This document shows, piece by piece, positions 1 to 7,031 of a stretch of 64,000 nt of DNA. The translations under genes were made by a program, and so were the position numbers. This DNA comes from Paenibacillus_F sp047238265. Lineage in GTDB: Bacteria; Bacillota; Bacilli; Paenibacillales; NBRC-103111. Location of the stretch: contig NZ_JBDFMM010000001.1 of assembly GCF_047238265.1 (NCBI RefSeq), positions 186,001 through 250,000 on the forward strand, given 5' to 3'. Under the pieces are notes generated by a model. It was given only the letters and a program-made list of their open reading frames with translations. It had not been told where the DNA came from and made no database searches. The number at the start of each line of letters is the position of its first letter. Position 1 is the stretch's first letter.

Positions 1-804
1 CATGTAAATGTCGCGGATGTCCAGAGCTTTTCTATCTCGGGCGGAGACGAGCAGACGGAACTGGTCCGCAAGGACGGCGATTGGTCGATGATCAAGCCCT
101 CGGCCGCTCCGCTTAATCCTAACTTGACCGAAGGCTGGATCGATTCTTTCAACTTGCTGACACAGGAAAGAGTTGTGGAAGAGAAGGCGTCCGATCTGGC
201 CAAGTACGGGCTCGACAAGCCTTCATCCGTCTATAAGGTGAATCTTGCGGACGGTACTTCACAGGAAGTGAAAGCGGGATCGCCTACGCCGGTGCAAGGC
301 TACGTTTATGTACAACTGGGAAGCTCTCCTGCCGTCTATCAGGTTGGAGAATCCTCGCTGTCCGCCTTGAATAAATCGCCGCTGGATTTCGTGGAAACAA
401 GTCCGGTGAAATTCGATTACGACCAGGTTAAAAGCGTCACGTTCTCCTGGAAGGAACATAAATGGTCCCTGACGAAGAACGAGGCCGATAAATCTGCGGC
501 CCAGTCCAAATGGAAGCTGCCCGACCGTGAGATCGAGGGAGCGGAAGCGACTCAAGTTCTGGACAAAGTGCTTTTCATGCAAACGCAGGAATTGCCGAAA
601 CGGTCCGCTGATGCGGCGATCAAGCCGGGGGAGTGGACGCTTGAGATCGTCCGCACCGTTGAAGGCAAAGAGCAGAAGGATACGTACAGCGGCCGCTCCG
701 ACGGTAAATCCGTATGGATCGCCAAGCAGGGCGGGGATTGGGCCTATGCTATTCCGCAGGCCGCCATGGAAGAACTAGCCGCTTCCAACGTAAAAAAGGA
801 ATAG
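1..804 (+). CDS. DUF4340-type protein, 5' end outside window
   Basis: The reading frame is open from base 1 to a TAG at 802-804, so only the C-terminal 267 residues are present and the real start lies upstream. The sequence is a soluble beta-rich region with repeated patterns such as RKDGDWSMIKP, HKWSLTK and KPGEWTLEIV. This fits the DUF4340 domain of proteins usually encoded next to ABC-2 type (Gld-like) transporter genes. An N-terminal membrane anchor is expected but not visible here. The function of DUF4340 proteins is not established. A strong terminator follows about 90 bp downstream, so this is probably the last gene of its operon. The family call rests on pattern recognition only. Confidence 0.6.
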   Translation, partial: HVNVADVQSFSISGGDEQTELVRKDGDWSMIKPSAAPLNPNLTEGWIDSFNLLTQERVVEEKASDLAKYGLDKPSSVYKVNLADGTSQEVKAGSPTPVQGYVYVQLGSSPAVYQVGESSLSALNKSPLDFVETSPVKFDYDQVKSVTFSWKEHKWSLTKNEADKSAAQSKWKLPDREIEGAEATQVLDKVLFMQTQELPKRSADAAIKPGEWTLEIVRTVEGKEQKDTYSGRSDGKSVWIAKQGGDWAYAIPQAAMEELAASNVKKE

Positions 805-892
805 CTCCTCAAGACAGCCCGCAAGAACGCTAAGGTCTTGAAGAAAAAGAGAACAGCATAAACCTTTCCGATAACGGAAAAAAAGAAACCGA

Positions 893-930
893 GGAATAAA
901 AGCGCCTGGCGCTTTTATTCCTTTTTTTCT
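893..930 (+). terminator. Rho-independent terminator after the DUF4340 gene
   Basis: A near-perfect inverted repeat of about 14 bp (GGAATAAAAGCGCC facing GGCGCTTTTATTCC) with a very tight loop is followed by seven T. It ends the transcript of the upstream gene and separates it from the two small genes that follow. Confidence 0.9.
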
Positions 931-1031
931 GCCCGGACAGGGGTAGGTATTGAGAAGCCTAGGAGTGATTACATAGGATGGGTAAAAATGGGCATGCTAA
1001 TAAAAACATCAGTTCAGGGAGTTGAGGGAAA

Positions 1032-1280
1032 ATGGTAATCGGTCATGCCGGAGAGCAACGCGTCGTTTACAAAGAAGAGCATTTGGAGAGGGTCACCCTT
1101 CCTGAGCTTCAGTCGCTGGGAGACCTGATCCGTTTTGAACACACGCTGGCAAAACGCTGTGCCGAAGAAGCCGAAGCTTCTACCGATGGGGATCTGCAGG
1201 AGGTGCTCGGACAGTTGGCCGTGCTCCGCCTCGGCTGTGCCCGGCAGCTTCTGGCTGCGCTCAGAAGCACGGAATTATGA
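1032..1280 (+). CDS. Small helical protein, function unknown
   Basis: This encodes 82 residues. A purine-rich GTTGAGGGAA precedes ATG 1032 by a few bases. The protein is predicted to be mostly alpha-helical: LPELQSLGDLIRFEHTLAKRC, then QEVLGQLAVLRLGCARQLLAAL. The pairing of helices with acidic and basic residues recalls the ferritin-like helical proteins found in Bacillus spore coats (CotF-related), but no diagnostic motif is present. It sits about 80 bp upstream of a larger protein whose N-terminus has a similar helical pattern, so the two are probably co-transcribed. I do not assign a function. Confidence 0.6.
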   Translation: MVIGHAGEQRVVYKEEHLERVTLPELQSLGDLIRFEHTLAKRCAEEAEASTDGDLQEVLGQLAVLRLGCARQLLAALRSTEL

Positions 1281-1361
1281 TCCTTTGCCTTGCTTTTTTC
1301 GGCTCTAAGCCATCGAGGATCTCTAAAAATAGACGTATGGATTAAATGGAGGTGGCAGCAG

Positions 1362-2708
1362 ATGAAACAGGAACTTCAAACGGATCAAGCCGGAGAGAAA
1401 CAATGGGAGGCTGCAGAACGGACGATGGCCGATTTTAAAAGGCTGGCGTCCAGGTACGCATCGGCCGCATGGGATGCCCGGCAGCCCGGTATTCGCGCTC
1501 TTTACCGCCAGCTTCTTCAGCAGACGCTGAACGATCAGGATAGGTTGTACAGGCTTCTGGCGGCACGCGTGGACAAGAAGAAGGTACAGAACGCCAGCGG
1601 GGAAGACGTACTGCAGGAGATTGCCAGCCATGACCGTGCGCTTTCCGAGCTGGAAGCCGCTATCCGGAAAGATTTTGCCGGAATGGAAGCGGAAGAAGCT
1701 GACCCGGAGGCGTCGGCAGGAGCGGCTTTGTATGACGTCAAAGAGGAGACGGCAGTCTTTGAACCGATTGTAAACGAAGAGAAAGAACTTGAAATATTCG
1801 GAGAACGTCCCGACTATTATTCTTCTCTTTCCACATCTTCCGTTTATGACTCTTCATACGGAGACGTCTATCATTCCGAGCTGTCCGCTCCGGAAGAAGA
1901 AGATTTCGTTTCCGTAGAAAATGCGGAAATAGGAGCGGAAGGTCCCTACGTGCCGGAGCAGCCGGCGTCTGCCGTGCCCGCGCAGCCCGCTGCCGCCCCC
2001 GTGGAAAGCTCCGCCTTCGTGCACGCAGCGCCCTCGCGCTTCGGAGGCGCCCCGGCTCCCGCAACGCCGGAGCAGCCGGCGTCTGCCGTGCCCGCGCAGC
2101 CCGCTGCCGCCCCCGTGGAAAGCTCCGCCTTCGTGCACGCAGCGCCCTCGCGCTTCGGAGGCGCCCCGGCTCCCGCGACGCCGGAGCAGCCGGCGCCCGC
2201 CGCGCCCATGCAGCCCGCTGCCGCCCCCGTGGAAAGCTCCGCCTACGTGCACGCAGCGCCCTCGCGCTTCGGAGGCGCCCCGGCTCCCGCAACGCCGGAG
2301 CAGCCGGCGTCCGCCGCGCATATGCAGCCCGCTGCCGCGCCCGCACGGCCGTACGCCGCCTCACGCTCCCCGTATGGCGGTCCCGCCACAAACGGCGCGG
2401 CGCCTTACGGCACGCCTGCCGCGGCAGCACTTCCCGTGGCCTACAGGCCGCCCGCTTCCCCACCCGGCGTACCGGTCGGAGCGTCCTATGGCGGCTTGCG
2501 CAGTCCGGCTCCGGCTCGCGCGCCTTACGGCCAGTCCTTGCCGCAGCCCGGCCAGCCTCCGGGGTACGGCCAGCCGTATACCGGCCGGCAGCCGCAGCAG
2601 CAGGGCAGCCCGACGCAACCCGCGGCACCGTCTGCCCAGCAGCCTTACCCCTCCCGGTACAGGGAAGAGGGCGGCGGCAGGCCGCTTGTTTACCGTCCGC
2701 AGGGTTAA
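1362..2708 (+). CDS. Repeat-containing protein with CotF-like helical N-terminus
   Basis: ATG 1362 is chosen because GGAGGTGG lies 5-12 bases upstream; a start at 1290 lacks such a site. The product is 448 residues. Residues 1-110 are helical (YRQLLQQTLNDQDRLYRLL) and resemble the coat F four-helix family. Residues about 110-195 are acidic. Residues about 198-325 are a tandem 38-residue repeat rich in Pro and Ala (core VESSAFVHAAPSRFGGAP). The tail is Pro/Gly/Gln/Tyr-rich (YGQPYTGRQPQQQG), like many structural spore-surface proteins. There is no signal peptide or membrane segment. A structural coat or exosporium role is inference from composition. A good bidirectional terminator follows. Confidence 0.7.
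   Translation: MKQELQTDQAGEKQWEAAERTMADFKRLASRYASAAWDARQPGIRALYRQLLQQTLNDQDRLYRLLAARVDKKKVQNASGEDVLQEIASHDRALSELEAAIRKDFAGMEAEEADPEASAGAALYDVKEETAVFEPIVNEEKELEIFGERPDYYSSLSTSSVYDSSYGDVYHSELSAPEEEDFVSVENAEIGAEGPYVPEQPASAVPAQPAAAPVESSAFVHAAPSRFGGAPAPATPEQPASAVPAQPAAAPVESSAFVHAAPSRFGGAPAPATPEQPAPAAPMQPAAAPVESSAYVHAAPSRFGGAPAPATPEQPASAAHMQPAAAPARPYAASRSPYGGPATNGAAPYGTPAAAALPVAYRPPASPPGVPVGASYGGLRSPAPARAPYGQSLPQPGQPPGYGQPYTGRQPQQQGSPTQPAAPSAQQPYPSRYREEGGGRPLVYRPQG
1953..2344 (+). repeat. 114-bp tandem repeat, 3.4 copies, inside the coat-like gene
   Basis: Units start at 1953, 2067, 2181 and 2295, exactly 114 bp apart; the fourth is partial. Each unit encodes 38 residues, so the frame is preserved. 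Units one and two are almost identical at the DNA level, while unit three differs in a few codons. That points to recent duplication or gene conversion. The period is in frame and lies inside a coding region, so it is a protein repeat rather than a CRISPR or integron repeat. Confidence 0.95.
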
Positions 2709-2735
2709 CGGCCCGTCCCGGCTAGTGCATCCCCC

Positions 2736-2765
2736 AAAAAACGCCTCGTCGAAGGCGTTTTTTTA
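2736..2765. terminator. Bidirectional terminator between convergent genes
   Basis: The stem ACGCCT/AGGCGT is flanked by an A-run at 2736-2740 and a T-run at 2758-2764, so it can act on both strands. It lies between the convergent coat-like gene (+) and the HNH gene (-), whose stop codon is inside the T-run. Confidence 0.85.
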
Positions 2766-3062
2766 TTGCCGCAATTCCCGGGATTTGCGGGTTCGCGGAA
2801 GAGATGTCGATGGCTGTTTGCGGATCCATTTCAGAAAAGCCTTCATCCGTTCGTCGCCCCGCAGCGCATGGAGCGTATGCAGCCCGCGTTCCAGCTGTTC
2901 GTTCGTAAAGAGGGCGTGAATCTGCTTGTGGCAAGGAATGCAGAGCATAGCCGTCGGCAGAAAAGTTCCCCCTTTCTCCTTGGGAGTCAAGTGATGCTCG
3001 GTCCGCTCCACTTCGTGACGTCCGCATAATTCACAAGTGCCCGGTTCCTTCTTTTTGACCAT
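2763..3062 (-). CDS. Small HNH endonuclease-like protein (YisB type)
   Basis: The start at 3062 is chosen because AAAGGAGT lies 7-8 bases upstream on this strand; an in-frame start at 3152 has no ribosome site. The product is 99 residues. It carries an HNH fold signature: CELCGR (first CxxC), TEHHLTPKEKGG (the H-H of HNH) and MLCIPCHKQIH (second CxxC plus His). The C-terminal half is a basic helix. Single-domain proteins of this kind are common in Bacillus (YisB-like); their biological substrate is unknown. It is divergent from the lipoprotein at 3207 and convergent with the coat-like gene. It is not adjacent to any phage or restriction gene. Confidence 0.8.
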   Translation of the reverse strand: MVKKKEPGTCELCGRHEVERTEHHLTPKEKGGTFLPTAMLCIPCHKQIHALFTNEQLERGLHTLHALRGDERMKAFLKWIRKQPSTSLPRTRKSRELRQ

Positions 3063-3206
3063 AGCCGCCACTCCTTTCACGTCCTTTTTGGCGTTTACAT
3101 TATGCCCTACCCGAAGATGCTGGCATGTTTCCTCATTGCGCCACATATACAAGTTACAGGGATGTCCCTCCCGGCCACTTTAATTAATCGAAGGAGTGTC
3201 TAAATC

Positions 3207-3629
3207 ATGCGTAAAATAAGCTTTAATCGATCTTTAGTTCTCATGCTTCTCCTTGTTTTCGCCAGCAGCGGAGCTTTGACGGCATGCGGTTTTCAGAACA
3301 AATCGGATCAGGTGGGCAGCAAAGCCGTTTCAGGCGCGGTCCCGACTATCGATGCAACCTTGACGCAGGAAGGCTCGTCCGCCGTTATTTCCTACAAGGT
3401 AAATAATTTAACGATCGCCGGTGACAGCGTGGGCGCCGCGCCCAAAGAGGGAGAAGGGCACCTTCACATTTACGTGGACGGCGTGCAGAAAGCGATGCTG
3501 AAGACAGACGCACCGGTCCGGCTGGAAAACATTCCTCCGGGCAAACATACGATCAAGCTGTCCCTCCAGCAGAATGACCATGTTCCTTTAAATGTGGAGA
3601 AGGTTTTCGATGTAACGATTCAAAAATAA
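3207..3629 (+). CDS. Small secreted lipoprotein
   Basis: This encodes 140 residues. GAAGGAGTG precedes ATG 3207. The N-terminus is a lipoprotein signal: basic MRKISFNR, a hydrophobic stretch, then the lipobox LTAC with Cys27. The mature part contains GHLHIYVDGVQKAM and PPGKHTIKLSLQQNDHVPL, the pattern of small beta-sandwich domains in which a length or volume term is added to a ligand-binding loop. The protein should be anchored to the outer face of the membrane. The exact function is unknown. A terminator follows immediately. Confidence 0.75.
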   Translation: MRKISFNRSLVLMLLLVFASSGALTACGFQNKSDQVGSKAVSGAVPTIDATLTQEGSSAVISYKVNNLTIAGDSVGAAPKEGEGHLHIYVDGVQKAMLKTDAPVRLENIPPGKHTIKLSLQQNDHVPLNVEKVFDVTIQK

Positions 3630-3674
3630 TCAAGACCTTTCGAGTCCTACATAACCGGGTATCCCCAAGCCGAC

Positions 3675-3712
3675 AACCGGACGAACTTCGCGTTCGTACC
3701 GGTTTCTTTTTT
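3675..3712 (+). terminator. Rho-independent terminator after the lipoprotein gene
   Basis: The inverted repeat AACCGG-ACGAAC / GTTCGT-A-CCGGTT, with loop TTCGC and one bulged A, is followed by CTTTTTT. Confidence 0.85.
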
Positions 3713-3826
3713 ATTTTTGTAGCTGCAAACTCACAGCTTCCTTTCACTCCCACCTCTCAAAACGGAAGTTTTTCTTTCGCGAACGTACATTCCTGTTTTA
3801 TAATAAAAAGAGGTCTGTCTCCTTAT

Positions 3827-3855
3827 TTGACACACCCGGACGCGTAGCATAGACT
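3827..3855 (+). promoter_or_regulatory. Sigma-A promoter of pcrB-pcrA-ligA
   Basis: A perfect -35 TTGACA (3827-3832), a 17-bp spacer and -10 TAGACT (3850-3855) lie 64 bp upstream of the pcrB start. Confidence 0.75.
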
Positions 3856-3918
3856 GAGGGTATTGAAGTGCAGACGGGCGGCTTTTCCGCCTATGCTTGA
3901 GCGGAGGGAAGAAACGTT

Positions 3919-4605
3919 TTGATCGTAGACAGCTCAACCTGGAAACATGTGTTTAAGCTCGATCCCGACCGGGAAATATCCGACGAGGCTCTTGAGCGTA
4001 TTTGCTTGTCCGGCACCGATGCCATTCTAGTCGGCGGCTCGTCCGGAGTAACGTTTGACAATACCGTGGATCTGCTTGCGCGGATACGCGGATTTGAAGT
4101 GCCCTGCATATTGGAAGTGTCCGATGCGGAAGCGATTGTACCCGGCTTTGATCTGTTTTTTATTCCCATGGTGCTTAATGCGGGAGATCCCCAGTGGATT
4201 CTCGGACGTCATCATGAGGCGCTTAAAGAATACGGGGCCATCATGGACTGGAACGAGATTCTGGTTGAAGGGTATGTCATCCTGAACGGGGAATCTACCG
4301 CCGCGAAGGTGACGGCTGCCCGTACGGACTTGACCGAGCGTGACGTTGTGGCGTATGCCCGCATGGCGGAGCATCTGCTGCGGCTGCCTATTTTTTATGT
4401 GGAATACAGCGGGACGTTTGGCGATATGGATCTTGTCAGAAGGACAAAATGTGTCTTGGAAGGAACCCGCTTATTTTACGGAGGCGGCATTGACGGTCCC
4501 GAGAAAGCGAAGCTGGCGGCCGAAGCCGCCGATACGATTGTGGTCGGCAACCTTGTATACGAAGATTTGGACCGTGCACTGGCGACGGTGCGGGCGTTGA
4601 TATAA
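3919..4605 (+). CDS. pcrB: Heptaprenylglyceryl phosphate synthase PcrB
   Basis: This encodes 228 residues, the usual PcrB length. It starts at TTG 3919 with GGAGGG ten bases upstream. PcrB is a TIM-barrel prenyltransferase that joins sn-glycerol-1-phosphate to heptaprenyl diphosphate, the bacterial counterpart of archaeal GGGPS. Visible family motifs are WKHVFKLDPD near the N-terminus, SGTDAILVGGSSGVT, IVPGFDLFFIPMVLN, YVEYSGTFGD and the phosphate-binding FYGGGI followed by VVGNLVYED. It is the first gene of pcrB-pcrA-ligA, the order found in Bacillus. The functional link to the two DNA-repair genes is unclear. The product acts at the cytoplasmic face of the membrane. Confidence 0.95.
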   Translation: MIVDSSTWKHVFKLDPDREISDEALERICLSGTDAILVGGSSGVTFDNTVDLLARIRGFEVPCILEVSDAEAIVPGFDLFFIPMVLNAGDPQWILGRHHEALKEYGAIMDWNEILVEGYVILNGESTAAKVTAARTDLTERDVVAYARMAEHLLRLPIFYVEYSGTFGDMDLVRRTKCVLEGTRLFYGGGIDGPEKAKLAAEAADTIVVGNLVYEDLDRALATVRALI

Positions 4606-4655
4606 ACAAGCGGGGACCGGCTGCGGCCGGTCAGCCGTGGAAGGAAGGTAATTTC

Positions 4656-6989
4656 ATGATTGATATACAGCAAGCCGTTCAGAAGCTCAACCCTCAGCAG
4701 CGTAAAGCCGTGGAAGCGACCGAAGGGCCTCTTCTCATTATGGCGGGAGCGGGCAGCGGCAAGACCCGGGTTTTGACCCACAGAATCGCTTATCTGATCG
4801 GAGCGAAGCGGGTGGCCCCGTGGAGCATTCTGGCCATCACGTTTACGAACAAGGCCGCACGCGAAATGCGTGAACGGGTCGAACAGCTTGTGGGCCCGTC
4901 CGCCAATGACATCTGGGTCTCCACGTTCCACTCCATGTGTGTGCGGATTCTGCGCCGCGATATCGACCGGATCGGTTTTACCTCGAATTTTTCCATTCTG
5001 GATTCCGGCGATCAATTATCCGTTATCAAAACTTGCATGAAAGAACTCAACATTGATACAAAGAAATTCGAGCCCAAAGCCGTTCAGGCCGCGATCAGTA
5101 CAGCCAAGAACGAATTGGTTACCCCCCAGCGTTTTGAGCAGAAGATCGGAGATTATTTTGACGGTCTCGTGGCCAAAGTCTATACCCTGTACCAGAAAAA
5201 ACTCAAAAGCAATAACTCCCTGGATTTCGACGATCTTATTATGGCGACGATCCAGCTTTTTACCGATGTGCCCGAAGTTCTGGACTTTTATCAAAATAAA
5301 TTCCGTTTTATCCACGTGGATGAGTATCAGGATACGAACCGCGCCCAGTACATGCTGTGCCAGATGCTGGCGGACAAGTCCAAAAACCTGTGTGTCGTAG
5401 GGGACTCCGACCAATCCATCTACCGCTGGCGGGGGGCGGATATCACGAATATCCTCAATTTCGAGGAAGATTATCCGAATGCCACGACCATTTTGCTGGA
5501 ACAGAATTACCGTTCCACTTCGACCATCCTGCAGGCAGCCAATAAGGTGATCGGCAACAATACGGGCCGCAAAGCCAAGAACCTGTGGACCGACAAAGGC
5601 GAAGGCAGCAAAATCCGGGTATACCAGGCGGATTCCGAGCATGACGAGGGCTATTTTATCGCCGGCGAAATCAATAAGAACGTCGGTTCCGCGCAAAAAT
5701 ACGGGGACCACGCCATTTTGTACCGGACCAATGCCCAATCCCGGGTAATCGAGGAAATTTTAATTAAATCCGATATTCCTTATCAAATCGTGGGAGGCGT
5801 CAAGTTCTACGACCGTAAAGAGATCAAGGATATTCTGGCTTACTTAAGACTTATCTCGAATCCCGATGATGATATTAGTCTGACGCGGGTCGTGAATGTT
5901 CCTAAACGGGGAATTGGGGATACTACTCTGGATAAGGTCGCCGATTTTGCGGCAAGACGGGGCATCTCCATGTTCGCTATGCTTGATGAAGTGGAATCGC
6001 TGGAGATTACGGCGAGAACACGCAACGCACTCGCGGACTTCCGTGATATGATCCAAAACCTTAACCGGATGGTGGACTACTTGTCCGTCACGGAACTGAC
6101 CGAGAAAGTATTGGAAATGAGCCAGTACCGGATGGAACTTCAGCGTGAGAATACGCTTGAGTCCAAATCGCGGCTGGAGAACATCGACGAGTTCCTGTCG
6201 GTTACAAGCGAGTTTGAGACCCGCAATGAGGACAAGTCCCTTGTGGCGTTCTTGACGGATCTGGCGCTTATTGCGGATATAGATACGATGGACAAGGACG
6301 AGGGGCCTCAGGATTCTGTCGTCTTGATGACTATGCACAGTGCCAAAGGCCTGGAGTTCCCCGTTGTTTTCATTATCGGCATGGAGGAAGGCGTCTTCCC
6401 TCACAGCCGTGCCGCCACGGACAACGAGGAACTGGAAGAAGAGCGGCGCCTGGCTTACGTGGGAATCACACGTGCGGAAGAAAATCTCTTCCTCTCCTGC
6501 GCCCGGATGAGAATGCTCTTCGGCCGGACAAGCACGAACCCGCCGTCCCGGTTCCTGAAAGAGATCCCTCAGGAACTTATGGAGATCGTCTCTTCCGGCG
6601 GAGGAGGCAGCACATTCTCCGGATGGTCCCGCAGCGGCGGCACGAGCTTCGGCGGACGCACATCTTCCGGCTTCGGCAGCTCAGGCTCCACCAGCTTCGG
6701 GCAATCGGCTTCGGGCGGTTCTTCCTGGGGAAGCCAGAGTTCCTCATTCGGCAAGACTTCTCCGGCGGCCTCCACCGTTCGCAGTGCACCGCGTACGGCC
6801 CCGGCGGCGGGGGGAAGTCAGCCGGGAGATTTCAAGATGGGCGATAAAGTAGCCCACGGGAAATGGGGTACAGGCGTCATCGTGGCGGTCAAAGGCAAAG
6901 GCGACGATACCGAGCTTCAGATCGCTTTTCCGGCGCCCGTAGGCGTCAAACGTCTGCTGGCGAAGTTTGCGCCGATTACGAAGCAATAA
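4656..6989 (+). CDS. pcrA: ATP-dependent 3'-5' DNA helicase PcrA
   Basis: This encodes 777 residues and starts at ATG 4656 after GGAAGG. It is a superfamily-1A UvrD-family helicase needed for nucleotide-excision repair, rolling-circle replication and removal of RecA filaments. Motifs in order are Walker A GAGSGKT (31-37), motif Ia TFTNKAAREM, motif II DEYQDTN (about 224), motif III GDSDQSIYRWRGA, motif IV QNYRST, motif V TMHSAKGLEFPVVF and motif VI VGITRAEENLFLS. A Gly/Ser-rich linker follows (about 645-710). The C-terminus (GDKVAHGKWGTGVIVAV) is the Tudor-like domain that binds RNA polymerase in PcrA/UvrD. It lies between pcrB and ligA in one operon. Confidence 0.97.
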   Translation: MIDIQQAVQKLNPQQRKAVEATEGPLLIMAGAGSGKTRVLTHRIAYLIGAKRVAPWSILAITFTNKAAREMRERVEQLVGPSANDIWVSTFHSMCVRILRRDIDRIGFTSNFSILDSGDQLSVIKTCMKELNIDTKKFEPKAVQAAISTAKNELVTPQRFEQKIGDYFDGLVAKVYTLYQKKLKSNNSLDFDDLIMATIQLFTDVPEVLDFYQNKFRFIHVDEYQDTNRAQYMLCQMLADKSKNLCVVGDSDQSIYRWRGADITNILNFEEDYPNATTILLEQNYRSTSTILQAANKVIGNNTGRKAKNLWTDKGEGSKIRVYQADSEHDEGYFIAGEINKNVGSAQKYGDHAILYRTNAQSRVIEEILIKSDIPYQIVGGVKFYDRKEIKDILAYLRLISNPDDDISLTRVVNVPKRGIGDTTLDKVADFAARRGISMFAMLDEVESLEITARTRNALADFRDMIQNLNRMVDYLSVTELTEKVLEMSQYRMELQRENTLESKSRLENIDEFLSVTSEFETRNEDKSLVAFLTDLALIADIDTMDKDEGPQDSVVLMTMHSAKGLEFPVVFIIGMEEGVFPHSRAATDNEELEEERRLAYVGITRAEENLFLSCARMRMLFGRTSTNPPSRFLKEIPQELMEIVSSGGGGSTFSGWSRSGGTSFGGRTSSGFGSSGSTSFGQSASGGSSWGSQSSSFGKTSPAASTVRSAPRTAPAAGGSQPGDFKMGDKVAHGKWGTGVIVAVKGKGDDTELQIAFPAPVGVKRLLAKFAPITKQ

Positions 6990-7031
6990 ATCCGTATCCA
7001 AGGAATAGATGAGACGAGAGGAAGAAGACTG

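Noticed and set aside
1953..2344. Regular 114-bp repeats considered as CRISPR
   Set aside because: There are no spacers; the units are directly adjacent, in frame and coding. No cas genes are in the window.
1738..2628. 296-codon open frame on the minus strand over the coat-like repeat
   Set aside because: It arises from the GC-rich 114-bp repeat read antisense. It is Arg-rich and low in complexity, with no ribosome site.
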